Assembly: GCF_014384965.1 (NCBI RefSeq)
Contig: NZ_JACRSW010000016.1
Location: forward strand, 26,103 to 90,102
Direction: 5' to 3'
Length of the DNA: 64,000 bases
Origin: Jutongia hominis
Lineage (GTDB): Bacteria > Bacillota > Clostridia > Lachnospirales > Lachnospiraceae
Part shown: piece after piece, positions 56,057 to 63,947 of the stretch
Position numbering within the stretch: the first letter of the stretch is position 1
How the letters are laid out: every line of letters starts with the position of its first letter
Notes under the pieces: generated by a model
Told to the model about the DNA's origin: nothing
What the model saw: only the letters and a program-made list of their open reading frames with translations
The model's database searches: none
Translations under genes and position numbers: made by a program

Positions 56057-57778
56057 ATGGCTATATTTCATTTTACAGTAAAGATTGTCGGACGCAGTAA
56101 AGGAAAATCTGTCATATCCGCATCGGCATATCTTAATGGAGATGTGATGAAGAATGAGCAAACAGGCAGAATCAGCTACTATACTTCCAAAAAGGAAGTC
56201 GTCTACACCAGTCTGATGATGTGCGAAAATGCACCTCCTGAATGGCTGCATGTACCGGAAGAAAATATAAAAAGGTTTCAACAGTCTATCCGTTATAAAA
56301 AAGCGGATGATAAAGAAGCCGCACTGGAAAAGTTTAAAATCACATTTCAGAAACAGCGGCTATGGAATGAGGTATTGAAGATAGAAAAAAATGCAGATGC
56401 ACAGCTTGGACGCTCATTTGAATTTTCCCTGCCGAAAGAATGGAGCAGACAGGAACAGATTGATTATACAACCGAATATATTCAAAAAACTTTCGTGGAC
56501 AAGGGAATGTGTGCTGACTGGAGCATACACGATAAGGGTGATGGAAACCCACATGTGCATTTACTTGTAACCATGCGACCATTCAATCTGGATCACTCAT
56601 GGGGCAACAAAGAAGTCAAGGACTGGGATTTTGTCAGAGATACTGACGGAAATATCGTAGTTGATGAAACCCACCCGGACTGGTGGCAGGATAAGAAAAA
56701 TCCTGACCGTCATGGAATCCGTATTCCAGTACTTGATGAAAACGGAGTACAGAAAGTTGGGGCAAGAAACAGAAAACAATGGAAACGGGTTCTGACCGAC
56801 GCTACCGGCTGGAACAATCCAAAGAATTGTGAGTTATGGCGAAGCGAATGGGCAAAGACGTGTAACCGGCATTTATCCATAGACAATCAGATTGACCACC
56901 GCTCTTATGAAAGACAGGGCAAATTAAAAGTCCCTACTATCCATGAGGGTGCAGACGCAAGAATGATTGAGGAAAAATATCTCACCGGACAGATAAGGAA
57001 AGGTTCATGGAAGGTCGGAGAAAATCAGATGATTAAAAAACAAAATGCACTACTGCAAAAGGTAATTGCAACCTTTGGTAAGGTATCCGGTGCATTGTCG
57101 ATGTGGAGGGAGTGGTTGAATGACATTAGAAGAAAGCAAAGAAGTAATTCCCATGATGGAAGCAATGATTACACGGATAGAGGAACAGCAGAATATCATG
57201 GCAGAGATGCTTCAGGAGATACAGGAAAAGGACGAGAAGCTGATGTGCTTTCAGGAGCAGGAAGAACGATTGCAGCAATTAGAGAGCGGATTGTCAGAGC
57301 TTCTTCAAATCTTGCCGGATACAGAAGAACTGCTGACACTGTTGGAGAAACAGGCAGACAGGATAGGGAAACTCACGACAGAAAATCAGCAATGGCAGGA
57401 ATTAGCACAGAAGTTAAACAACGAGAATCGATTATTGCAGAAACAGAACAGCGAATTACTGAACTTGAACAGCAATTAGAGAAAGGAAGGTTGATTGATG
57501 AACGAATTAAGAAACTCAAAGAGCGACGATCAACTGGAAGAATTGCTACTGCTGACGGAGCAGATGCAGGAAGAACTCGACCAGAAAGACCGGACTATCC
57601 GGGAACTGAAAGTGCAGCTCGACGAATCGCTGACCTTGAACGAGAAGTTAAACAGCGAGAACAAAACAGAGAACATTCAAGCCTTAAAGAACGACTTGAG
57701 GAAAACAAAAGAATTATTGCAGAGCGAGAAAGAGAAAACGCACACCGTTCAAGCCATGATAGAGGAATGTCGAGATAA
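56057..57778 (+). CDS. mobL: MobQ-family (MobA/MobL) relaxase
   Basis: 573 aa. The N-terminus IFHFTVKIVGRSKGKSVISASAYLNG is the MobA/MobL start. The metal-binding motif is HDKGDGNPHVHLLVTMRPF near residue 168, and the nucleophile Tyr is probably Y24 or a nearby Tyr. The conserved relaxase domain ends near residue 300. Residues ~355-573 are charged and repetitive, and the same DNA codes for other proteins in a second frame. Start 56057 follows AAAGGGGG. It should nick at the oriT just upstream. Confidence 0.93.
   Translation: MAIFHFTVKIVGRSKGKSVISASAYLNGDVMKNEQTGRISYYTSKKEVVYTSLMMCENAPPEWLHVPEENIKRFQQSIRYKKADDKEAALEKFKITFQKQRLWNEVLKIEKNADAQLGRSFEFSLPKEWSRQEQIDYTTEYIQKTFVDKGMCADWSIHDKGDGNPHVHLLVTMRPFNLDHSWGNKEVKDWDFVRDTDGNIVVDETHPDWWQDKKNPDRHGIRIPVLDENGVQKVGARNRKQWKRVLTDATGWNNPKNCELWRSEWAKTCNRHLSIDNQIDHRSYERQGKLKVPTIHEGADARMIEEKYLTGQIRKGSWKVGENQMIKKQNALLQKVIATFGKVSGALSMWREWLNDIRRKQRSNSHDGSNDYTDRGTAEYHGRDASGDTGKGREADVLSGAGRTIAAIRERIVRASSNLAGYRRTADTVGETGRQDRETHDRKSAMAGISTEVKQRESIIAETEQRITELEQQLEKGRLIDERIKKLKERRSTGRIATADGADAGRTRPERPDYPGTESAARRIADLEREVKQREQNREHSSLKERLEENKRIIAERERENAHRSSHDRGMSR
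57120..57479 (+). CDS. Coiled-coil protein encoded within the relaxase gene (other frame)
   Basis: 119 aa, entirely inside the relaxase gene in the +1 frame. ATG 57120 is 10 bases after GGAGG (57105-57109). The product is helical with coiled-coil heptads (MMEAMITRIEEQQNIMAEML..., then QQWQELAQKLNNENRLL). No family was recognised. Codon and protein composition look as plausible as the relaxase reading of this DNA, so overlapping coding is a real possibility. The alternative is that the relaxase tail is ancestral and this is fortuitous. Confidence 0.55.
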   Translation: MTLEESKEVIPMMEAMITRIEEQQNIMAEMLQEIQEKDEKLMCFQEQEERLQQLESGLSELLQILPDTEELLTLLEKQADRIGKLTTENQQWQELAQKLNNENRLLQKQNSELLNLNSN

Positions 57779-58466
57779 GCAGAGACAGGCAGAACAGGAA
57801 CGGGATTATGCACTCTCCCATCAGAAAAAAGTAGAGATACCGGTTGAAAAGCCGGTGCTCTATCAAAAGTGCGGGAATTGTAAACAGACAGCTTATCTGA
57901 AAGCTAAGGAAAGGTATGATACACAGAGAAAAAAACTGGCAGGCAGATATAAAACAAAAACTGCCATGTATGAAGCATTGATGTTTCTGCTGATATGGTA
58001 TTCCGTATCAACTACTCTTTTTCAGATGATACGGTCAAAAATATTTATTTCTGATTGCGTGGTATTCTTTGCTACAATCGCAACTTTTACACAGACCATT
58101 GCTGGCTGGGTTGTACTGACAGGAAAGAACATGGCACAGATTAGTGATGGAATATCCAATCCAGTCATTGCCGGAATTGTATATTGGCTGATAAGAATAC
58201 TGGTTTGTGGTGGATGTCTGGTGGGTGCGGGAATACTTTTGGCATTCATCGGAATAAAGATTGCAGGGCTATATAAGAAATACTGTTGGGATATGATTAC
58301 CATAATGGTGATACTTGTAAGTATGGCAATAGCTATCTACTTTGGGGATTGGATAAAGGCAGTATTGCCAATCAATCTGCTATTTCTCTTATTATTCGTG
58401 CAACTGGTATATGTTGGAATCAGGTGGTATGTAAAGGGATGGCGGGAAAACAGAGGTTATGTTTAA
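57498..58466 (+). CDS. Coiled-coil membrane protein, 5' end inside the relaxase gene
   Basis: 322 aa. Its first 280 bp overlap the relaxase in the same frame as the preceding small gene. ATG 57498 is 7 bases after AAAGGAAGG (57482-57490); TTG 57495 is possible. Residues ~1-120 form a coiled coil, then CGNC (near residue 126), a basic stretch, and five or so membrane segments (~165-185, 190-210, 228-250, 262-280, 288-305). It is reminiscent of uncharacterised membrane proteins that follow relaxases in Lachnospiraceae elements. Possible role in mobilization or mating contact, not established. Confidence 0.75.
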   Translation: MNELRNSKSDDQLEELLLLTEQMQEELDQKDRTIRELKVQLDESLTLNEKLNSENKTENIQALKNDLRKTKELLQSEKEKTHTVQAMIEECRDKQRQAEQERDYALSHQKKVEIPVEKPVLYQKCGNCKQTAYLKAKERYDTQRKKLAGRYKTKTAMYEALMFLLIWYSVSTTLFQMIRSKIFISDCVVFFATIATFTQTIAGWVVLTGKNMAQISDGISNPVIAGIVYWLIRILVCGGCLVGAGILLAFIGIKIAGLYKKYCWDMITIMVILVSMAIAIYFGDWIKAVLPINLLFLLLFVQLVYVGIRWYVKGWRENRGYV

Positions 58467-58518
58467 AAATAAAAAAATTGTCTGAGACGCAACGAAGTAA
58501 ATAAAATGAATAATATAG

Positions 58519-58558
58519 GAAGTCAGTAGTGCGTGAATAAACTGCTGGCTTCTTTTTT
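58519..58558 (+). terminator. Terminator of the mobilization operon
   Basis: GAAGTCAGTAGT pairs with ACTGCTGGCTTC (two G-T pairs) around a 10-nt loop, then T6. Confidence 0.9.
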
Positions 58559-58630
58559 GATAGATACAGTCACTCCCAGAGAGTGTGTTGGATAGTAAAG
58601 TAATAATATCAACATGACGATATAGAAAAT

Positions 58631-58678
58631 GCAGGGAAGCATTGTATTTCAAAGAGTTTGAGATACAGTGCTTCTGCG
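58631..58678. promoter_or_regulatory. Long hairpin upstream of the two-component operon
   Basis: GAAGCATTGTATTTCAAA pairs along 18 positions with TTTGAGATACAGTGCTTC (two G-T pairs) around GAG, extended by GCA/TGC past a two-base bulge. No T-run follows, so it is not an ordinary terminator. Confidence 0.75.
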
Positions 58679-58690
58679 TTTCTATAGGAG

Positions 58691-58719
58691 ATAGTCGTTC
58701 TATGCGCAAAATAGTCATT
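58691..58719 (+). promoter_or_regulatory. LytTR-type direct repeat upstream of the response regulator
   Basis: ATAGTCGTT (58691-58699) and ATAGTCATT (58711-58719), starts 20 bp apart (two helical turns), as LytTR/AgrA sites are. A -10 TATAAT lies at 58756-58761 with no good -35 17 bp before it, as expected for an activator-dependent promoter. Confidence 0.6.
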
Positions 58720-58819
58720 TGATGCAGAGAATGATCGAGTGAAAGATTTGTTTGATATAATAAAGAGTGCTAGGTGAGACTTGTATGGTTTACAGGCATG
58801 AGAGCAATCAAAGACAGGA

Positions 58820-59536
58820 ATGAAAAATATGAACATTATTATTTGTGATGACAGGATATCTGACAGAAAAAATCTGTCAGATTTGCTGTCAGACTATGGT
58901 GAAAAAAAGAATTATGAGTTTGCTATTACAGAATATGATTCTGGAGAACAGTTATGCGAAGAACAATCGGCTTTGGAAGCGTGTCAGCTATTATTTCTGG
59001 ACATCAATATGCAGGGGATGGATGGGCTGAAAACAGCTATGAGGATCAAAGAAAAATACCCAAAACTTCCGGTTGTACTTGTGACGGCATACATGAATTA
59101 CGCACTGGATGGATATAAGGTGAAAGCAAGCCGTTTTCTGCTGAAAGATAACCTTGCAGATACTATAGAAGAATGTATGGATGATTTGATAGCAGAAATT
59201 AATAAAAACAGTAGGATTCTCGAATTTCGTTTTGTGGAGGGAACGATAAAACTCTATGTAGATGACATCATTTATATAGAAACAGAACTTCACAAAAATG
59301 TATTTTATACTGAAAAAGGTACGTTTCAGATTTATAAAAAACTGGATGAACTGGAAAATGAATTCAAGGATATGGGATTTGTGCGGGCGCATTTAAGTTT
59401 TCTTGTAAATATGAAATACATTACCAAAATCAGCAGTTATGTGATGACACTTACGACAGGAAAAAAGATTCCGGTTCCCAAGGCACGATATGCACAGGTA
59501 AAGAGGGAATATATGCTGTATAAGGGAGAAGAATAA
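58820..59536 (+). CDS. LytTR-family response regulator (AgrA/ComE-like)
   Basis: 238 aa. Receiver domain residues 1-120: ICDDRISDRKN acidic pocket, phospho-acceptor Asp in LLFLDINMQGMDG near residue 60, LVTAYMNYALDGYKVKASRFLLKD near residue 92. LytTR DNA-binding domain residues ~135-238 (YVDDIIYIETELHKNVFYTEKG, FVRAHLSFLVNMKYITKI, IPVPKARYAQVKREY). Start is 58820 or 58829. It forms an operon with the kinase, one base apart. Confidence 0.93.
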   Translation: MKNMNIIICDDRISDRKNLSDLLSDYGEKKNYEFAITEYDSGEQLCEEQSALEACQLLFLDINMQGMDGLKTAMRIKEKYPKLPVVLVTAYMNYALDGYKVKASRFLLKDNLADTIEECMDDLIAEINKNSRILEFRFVEGTIKLYVDDIIYIETELHKNVFYTEKGTFQIYKKLDELENEFKDMGFVRAHLSFLVNMKYITKISSYVMTLTTGKKIPVPKARYAQVKREYMLYKGEE

Positions 59537-59537
59537 C

Positions 59538-60794
59538 ATGACATTCTGGGTATTGACATTTATTGCGGAAATGCTGGAAGTAAAAGGAACGCTATACTTT
59601 TTTGATACTTTTATGGAAAAAAGAGATGGCGGATATAGGAACAGATACAGATTTTTTGTTTATTGCGGAGTGCTTTATCTGGCAGCAGTCACAGGGGTAT
59701 GGATCGGAATGTTAAAATGTATCCTGATTATACTGGTTATGTCTTTCCTAAATCTGGCTTATTATGAGGTCTCCTTCCGGCAGAGTTTTTTATTTTCAAT
59801 CATCAACTATACAATGCTTGTATTGATTGATTATGTGACTGTTTTGCTGGGAAGAGGAGGTTCAATCCAAGAAAAATGGTTTTTACAGGCACTGATATCA
59901 AAGACGGCTTTTATCATTCTGATGTTGTTTATCAGAAGATTTAGCAAGACAAGAAAAAGCTGCGGTCTGATTACAGGAAAAGAATGGTTACAGTTTTTCT
60001 GTGTTCCTGTATTTACGGTGGTCGGTTTCATTCTTATGTTTTATTCAGAAAACGATGATATGCAGAATGTATTTTTATTTCTTTCGGTGGGACTGGTTGC
60101 GATTAACCTTATCCTTATGGAGTTCATGCAGAATACCATTGAAAAAGAAGAGAGAATAAAAATTGCGGTACTTACGGAACAAAATCAGAAAAATCGTATT
60201 GCAGATTATCAGGACCGGGAAGAAATCTATGAGCGTCAGCGAAGAAAAATGCACGATTATAAAAATCAGCTTTCCACGATCCAGACATTGATAAAGAATG
60301 GACACACAGATGAGGCACTTTCATTTACGCAGAAACTGACAGAGAGCATAGCTGTCGAGATGTCGGCAATCAACACGAACCATCCGGTGGTCAATGCTGT
60401 TTTAAACCAGAAATACCGCAGCATGCAGGAGAAGCACATAGCAGTGATCCTAAAAGTAGGGGATCTGCAGGAGATTTGTCTGGAAGAGGAAGAGATTGTG
60501 ATTCTGCTTTCCAATTTATTGGATAATGCAATCCGGGAGAGTGAAAAGGTACTGAAAAATACCGGAAAAGCGGTCATTCATCTGAAATTAGAGTGCGAAG
60601 ATCATAAACTGATATTTGCGGTGAGAAATCCGGTGACAGAAAAGGTGGAAATTGAAAATGACACGATAAAGAGCAAAAGAGGGGATCATCACGGTATTGG
60701 ATTGTTAAATGTAAAAGCAGTTGTGGATAAATATGGCGGTGATATGGTGCTTTCCTGCGATGAAAATGAATTTAAGGCAGTGGTCATCTTGTAA
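59538..60794 (+). CDS. Sensor histidine kinase of the GHKL/AgrC-like family
   Basis: 418 aa. About six membrane segments in residues 1-200. The phospho-acceptor His is in RRKMHDYKNQLSTIQTL near residue 237; the N-box is LLSNLLDNAIRESEKVLKN near residue 320; the G-box is HGIGLLNVKAVVDKYGG near residue 385. AgrC-type kinases sense cyclic peptides, but no AgrD or AgrB gene is in the window, so the ligand is unknown. Stop-start spacing of 1 bp from the regulator. Confidence 0.92.
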   Translation: MTFWVLTFIAEMLEVKGTLYFFDTFMEKRDGGYRNRYRFFVYCGVLYLAAVTGVWIGMLKCILIILVMSFLNLAYYEVSFRQSFLFSIINYTMLVLIDYVTVLLGRGGSIQEKWFLQALISKTAFIILMLFIRRFSKTRKSCGLITGKEWLQFFCVPVFTVVGFILMFYSENDDMQNVFLFLSVGLVAINLILMEFMQNTIEKEERIKIAVLTEQNQKNRIADYQDREEIYERQRRKMHDYKNQLSTIQTLIKNGHTDEALSFTQKLTESIAVEMSAINTNHPVVNAVLNQKYRSMQEKHIAVILKVGDLQEICLEEEEIVILLSNLLDNAIRESEKVLKNTGKAVIHLKLECEDHKLIFAVRNPVTEKVEIENDTIKSKRGDHHGIGLLNVKAVVDKYGGDMVLSCDENEFKAVVIL

Positions 60795-60798
60795 AGAG

Positions 60799-60827
60799 AT
60801 GGTCTTTGTGTGCGTAATATGGTCGTT
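60799..60827 (+). promoter_or_regulatory. LytTR-type direct repeat upstream of the paralogue cluster
   Basis: ATGGTCTTT (60799-60807) and ATGGTCGTT (60819-60827), 20 bp apart. Flanking bases (TGCG-AA between, TTTGATG after) also match the site at 58691, so both are probably bound by the same regulator. Confidence 0.6.
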
Positions 60828-60889
60828 TGATGATATGGGACTAGGAGAACAGGTTATTTTATCCGATAAAGAAAGCAAAGGAGGTTACT

Positions 60890-61663
60890 ATGAGTAATGC
60901 AATTAATGTGAACTATATGACACGGGCTTACAATCAGTACCAACAGAAAAATGCGGCTAAAGATCAGGAGAAGGAAGATACAAGGTTTGCGGATAGTGTA
61001 AGAGAAAAGAGCGAAGCTAGTGGAAGTATAGTGGGCAATTCAAAAATAGGTTCTGTGTCTGCTAAAGATATGACGATGGTGGAATACAAGCAGTACATTT
61101 ACAATAAAATATCTCAAATTCCAATGCACCCCACAAGAGCAGGCGAGTCAATATCTGTTACAATTTCAGAGGCGGGTTTTGAAGCAATGAAGAATGATCC
61201 AGAGTATGAAGCATGGGTATTAAATGATTTGCAAGTGGGTTGGTCACAACCAGATAAATGGTCCGGTATATGCGGAGGAGCGTTTTCTACAATATATTAT
61301 GGAGCATCAAAAGAAGAATGTCATGCTGAGATGTGGAGTGCTGGTTATAACAATGGGAATGGTGGGAAGATTTTTAATGATAAGTCAAAAAATAGTTTTT
61401 GGGAGCGCAGAATAGAAAATAAAAAGAGAATAGAAAATCAGGTAAAGAAACAACAGGAAAAAAAGCGGATTCAGAAAAAACAAGCGGAAAGAACAGCTTA
61501 TGAAGAATATGCGCAAAATAAAAGGTTATCTGCTCAGGATGCCAGAACTCGATTGGTGGCTGAGAGTAGTTCGTCTGCTAAGACTGTCACAATAAGTCAG
61601 GCAGTAGCTTCTTATGAGGCAAATTTTACAATGGCAGTAAGCGTATCGAACAAAACCCAATAG
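60890..61663 (+). CDS. Uncharacterised protein, first of a cluster of related proteins
   Basis: 257 aa. No signal peptide. N-terminus NAINVNYMTRAYNQYQQK. Residues ~62-125 hold the core shared with the next gene: EYKQYIYNKISQIPMHPT, then SVTISEAGFEAMKNDPEYEAWVLNDLQ. A strongly basic, coiled-coil stretch covers ~175-215. Similar proteins occur in Clostridia (DUF6033-like, from memory), role unknown. AAAGGAGG upstream; it follows the second direct repeat, suggesting control by the two-component system. Confidence 0.75.
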   Translation: MSNAINVNYMTRAYNQYQQKNAAKDQEKEDTRFADSVREKSEASGSIVGNSKIGSVSAKDMTMVEYKQYIYNKISQIPMHPTRAGESISVTISEAGFEAMKNDPEYEAWVLNDLQVGWSQPDKWSGICGGAFSTIYYGASKEECHAEMWSAGYNNGNGGKIFNDKSKNSFWERRIENKKRIENQVKKQQEKKRIQKKQAERTAYEEYAQNKRLSAQDARTRLVAESSSSAKTVTISQAVASYEANFTMAVSVSNKTQ

Positions 61664-61708
61664 CCTGCAAATAAAAAATCAAGGCTAAATAGAAAGGAGA
61701 GATGCAGT

Positions 61709-62257
61709 ATGGGAATTAATGGAGTATCATCGTATGCCAATACATACACATACGGAAATGTAAAAAATGAAAATGTAAAGCCATCAAAGAATAGTGAAAA
61801 GAATTATTATGCAGGATACACTATGAATTCAGCCAATAAGTTTAAAAATGTATCAGACTATTCAAAGTATTTGACTAACAAGTATAAATGTTTGACTCCA
61901 TGCAAAAATGCTTCTGTATTGATTGACAGAAGTGTAATGCAAAAGGCATGTGGAGATGAAAAAACTGCGAAATGGCTTGAGGAAAATTTAGCAATTATGC
62001 CAGATGTTATACGAAATGCACAGAAGGCGGCAATAAGTCATGGTAGTAAACTGATATCAGTGGAGTTTAAGTTTACGAATAATGGAACCGAAATGACAAC
62101 CTGTGGCATTTTTGGAGAGACTGGTACGGATTCAGAAATTGACAAATGGCTGGAGAGAATGAAAGAGGATAAAGAAAAAGAAGATAAAAAAACAGAAAAT
62201 ATGATTGCTATAGAAGCGACAACTAAAAATAAGGTAGGTTTTGATACATATGCATAG
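61709..62257 (+). CDS. Uncharacterised protein, paralogue of the preceding gene
   Basis: 182 aa. N-terminus GINGVSSYANTYTYGNVKN is rich in Gly, Ser and Tyr. Residues ~50-95 (DYSKYLTNKYKCLTPCKNASVLIDRSVMQKACGDEKTAKWLEENL) align by pattern with the preceding protein: Y..Y..NK, Pro, V.I, a helix with A, then D....W....L. Residues ~110-140 form a likely beta region (SKLISVEFKFTNNGTEMTTC). AAAGGAGAG lies upstream. Function unknown. Confidence 0.72.
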   Translation: MGINGVSSYANTYTYGNVKNENVKPSKNSEKNYYAGYTMNSANKFKNVSDYSKYLTNKYKCLTPCKNASVLIDRSVMQKACGDEKTAKWLEENLAIMPDVIRNAQKAAISHGSKLISVEFKFTNNGTEMTTCGIFGETGTDSEIDKWLERMKEDKEKEDKKTENMIAIEATTKNKVGFDTYA

Positions 62258-62665
62258 TATCAATTTCTATAATTTTGAAGAAAGAAAAGATTACAAACAA
62301 GGTATTGAAGGTAGTGGAGAGAATTGCCCGGAATGAAGTGGAAAAAACAGTTCTTGGCAGGACGGCAGAGTGTTCAGCGATTTATCACCAGCCGAAAAGA
62401 CCGAAGAAAAGGGAAAACTAGGTCAGAATAATGAAATATTTTGTGGAGTGTTGCGGTTGTGATTATCGTAATGGCAAAACAAAAGGAGTTAATATGGGAT
62501 TAGGCGTTGAAAATTCAGTTAAATCCGGGCGGGAATCTGACCTATCAGTATTACGCAAGTGATATCCGGGAAATTTTAGCATATAACCGGACACAGCACA
62601 AAGATATTATGTCTGAGTTGAATGTACAGTTTGTTATAGCAGACGGTACAATTCAGATAAACTGA
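62258..62665 (+). pseudogene. Decayed paralogue-cluster gene(s)
   Basis: The 424-bp gap holds pieces of coding in several frames. The clearest is 62507-62665, which reads LKIQLNPGGNLTYQYYASDI through FVIADGTIQIN with a stop, but has a TAG directly upstream in frame. A good AGGAG-ATG (62494) just before it runs in a different frame and stops after 22 codons. A single frameshift near 62510 would explain both. A further open stretch (62290-62420) reads IARNEVEKTVLGRTAECSAI in one frame with no valid start. Confidence 0.55.
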
Positions 62666-62681
62666 TTGGAGAAATAGAAGT

Positions 62682-63509
62682 ATGCACATTGGTTTTGGTC
62701 AGAATACCGTATCTTCATTGTACGGTCATCAAAAAGGCGATCATATGAAAACTATAGAGCTTTCTCATAAAAAGCATAAGGCAAATGAATCGCAAGAAAA
62801 AATGACCGTAACATCCGGCAAGGACGTATGCCGGAGGATAGGGCATTCAGATGAAGCCGATGGGGAAAATCAGGAAAACGCATATATACATGATAGGTTT
62901 GCCTTAGACGCTGGTTACGCAAATTATATTAGAGAAACAGTGCCTAAAACTACTTGGTCAAAGGATTATCTTCAAGAATTATGGGATGAAGAGACTAAAT
63001 ATTTAAAGAGTATCCGTGAAAGTAAAAATGGATATGGTTTCGATGATATTGGAATGGGAGCTGCATATGCCTATTCTACTATGTATCAAAAAATTGTAGA
63101 AGGATATAGGAATGGAACAAGAGAAGTGTATGTATGCGATAATCCAGAGAGTGGAAAAAGACGTCTGTTGTCAATGGATGAAGAATTGGAAAAGCTAAAT
63201 AAAGGTTTTGAGGAACTGATAAAATGGGACAAAATGGTTGCCAAAAGTCAAAAGCAAAATGCAGAAAATAAGCAGAAATTTCAGAATACAAAATTGGATG
63301 AATCGTTTGATGCCTTTGATATAAATCAGGCATGTGACTATATTCAAGATTCTTATTTAGAGTTCCGTTCACTTTATCTGGAGCAATATGAAAGAACGGG
63401 AGGAAATATAGATATAAAGTCTTTGTTTTCTTATGTTTTAAGAAGCGGAAATCAGGATATGCATAAATATTGTGAATTTCTGTTTGAAAAAATTGGTTTT
63501 ATTGTTTAA
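62682..63509 (+). CDS. Uncharacterised protein in the paralogue cluster
   Basis: 275 aa. N-terminus HIGFGQNTVSSLYGHQKG resembles the Gly/Ser/Tyr start of its neighbours. Residues ~85-125 are helical and charged; residues ~225-275 (DINQACDYIQDSYLEFRSLYLEQYERT...) form another helical region. No catalytic motif, signal peptide or membrane segment is visible. Start 62682 has TTGGAG upstream. The stop overlaps the next start (TTTAATG). Confidence 0.65.
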   Translation: MHIGFGQNTVSSLYGHQKGDHMKTIELSHKKHKANESQEKMTVTSGKDVCRRIGHSDEADGENQENAYIHDRFALDAGYANYIRETVPKTTWSKDYLQELWDEETKYLKSIRESKNGYGFDDIGMGAAYAYSTMYQKIVEGYRNGTREVYVCDNPESGKRRLLSMDEELEKLNKGFEELIKWDKMVAKSQKQNAENKQKFQNTKLDESFDAFDINQACDYIQDSYLEFRSLYLEQYERTGGNIDIKSLFSYVLRSGNQDMHKYCEFLFEKIGFIV

Positions 63510-63884
63510 TGCGGGCATTAAAATGTTTGAGAAATATTGAAATAATAAGGAAAAAGCATGAGATGGCGGTTGCAAAGCAACAGAGTGAAGCGTGGAGAAA
63601 AGCGTTAGATGGAGTGCCGGATAGTTTAAGAATGTTGTTGGAAATAAATAATACTGAAAATGTGCCGGAATATTCAGAAAAACAAAAAAAAGCAATATAA
63701 CGATGCAATCAAGGCTTATGATCATACCGGTAACGGTGTAAGCTGGTCGCAGTTTGAATGGAAAACTTACGATACACAGATGACAGTCACATTTGAGGAT
63801 TCGGTGAAAGTTGAAAGCATTTCAAAAAATGGAAAGTTTAAGTGTATTATGGAGCCATATCCGGGTAATGAATTAGATTTTTAA
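63509..63884 (+). pseudogene. Paralogue-cluster gene split by an A8 frameshift
   Basis: ATG 63509 reads 63 codons to a stop at 63700 (RALKCLRNIEIIRKKHEM...VPEYSEKQKKAI). The next frame from the A8 tract (63684-63691) reads on as QYNDAIKAYDHTGNGVSW, SQFEWKTYDTQMTVTFED, ending at 63884. Removing one A joins them into a ~124-aa protein (EYSEKQKKQYNDAIKAYD). Either a disabling frameshift, a slippage site, or a sequencing error in a homopolymer. No family was recognised. Confidence 0.6.
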
Positions 63885-63947
63885 AAAGTATTTCATGTAG
63901 GAGTCAGAGCATATTACTGACTCCTATGCAGAAAGGAGAACAATTTT

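Noticed and set aside
55777..56100. 107-codon ORF starting inside the stop of the DUF3847-like gene
   Set aside because: It runs through the oriT, has low-complexity unrelated content and no recognised family, and its composition fits non-coding transfer DNA better.
58467..58819. AgrD-like peptide gene upstream of the two-component genes
   Set aside because: I looked for a short ORF with a Cys-containing core and acidic tail and found none; the space is filled with terminator, hairpin and repeats.
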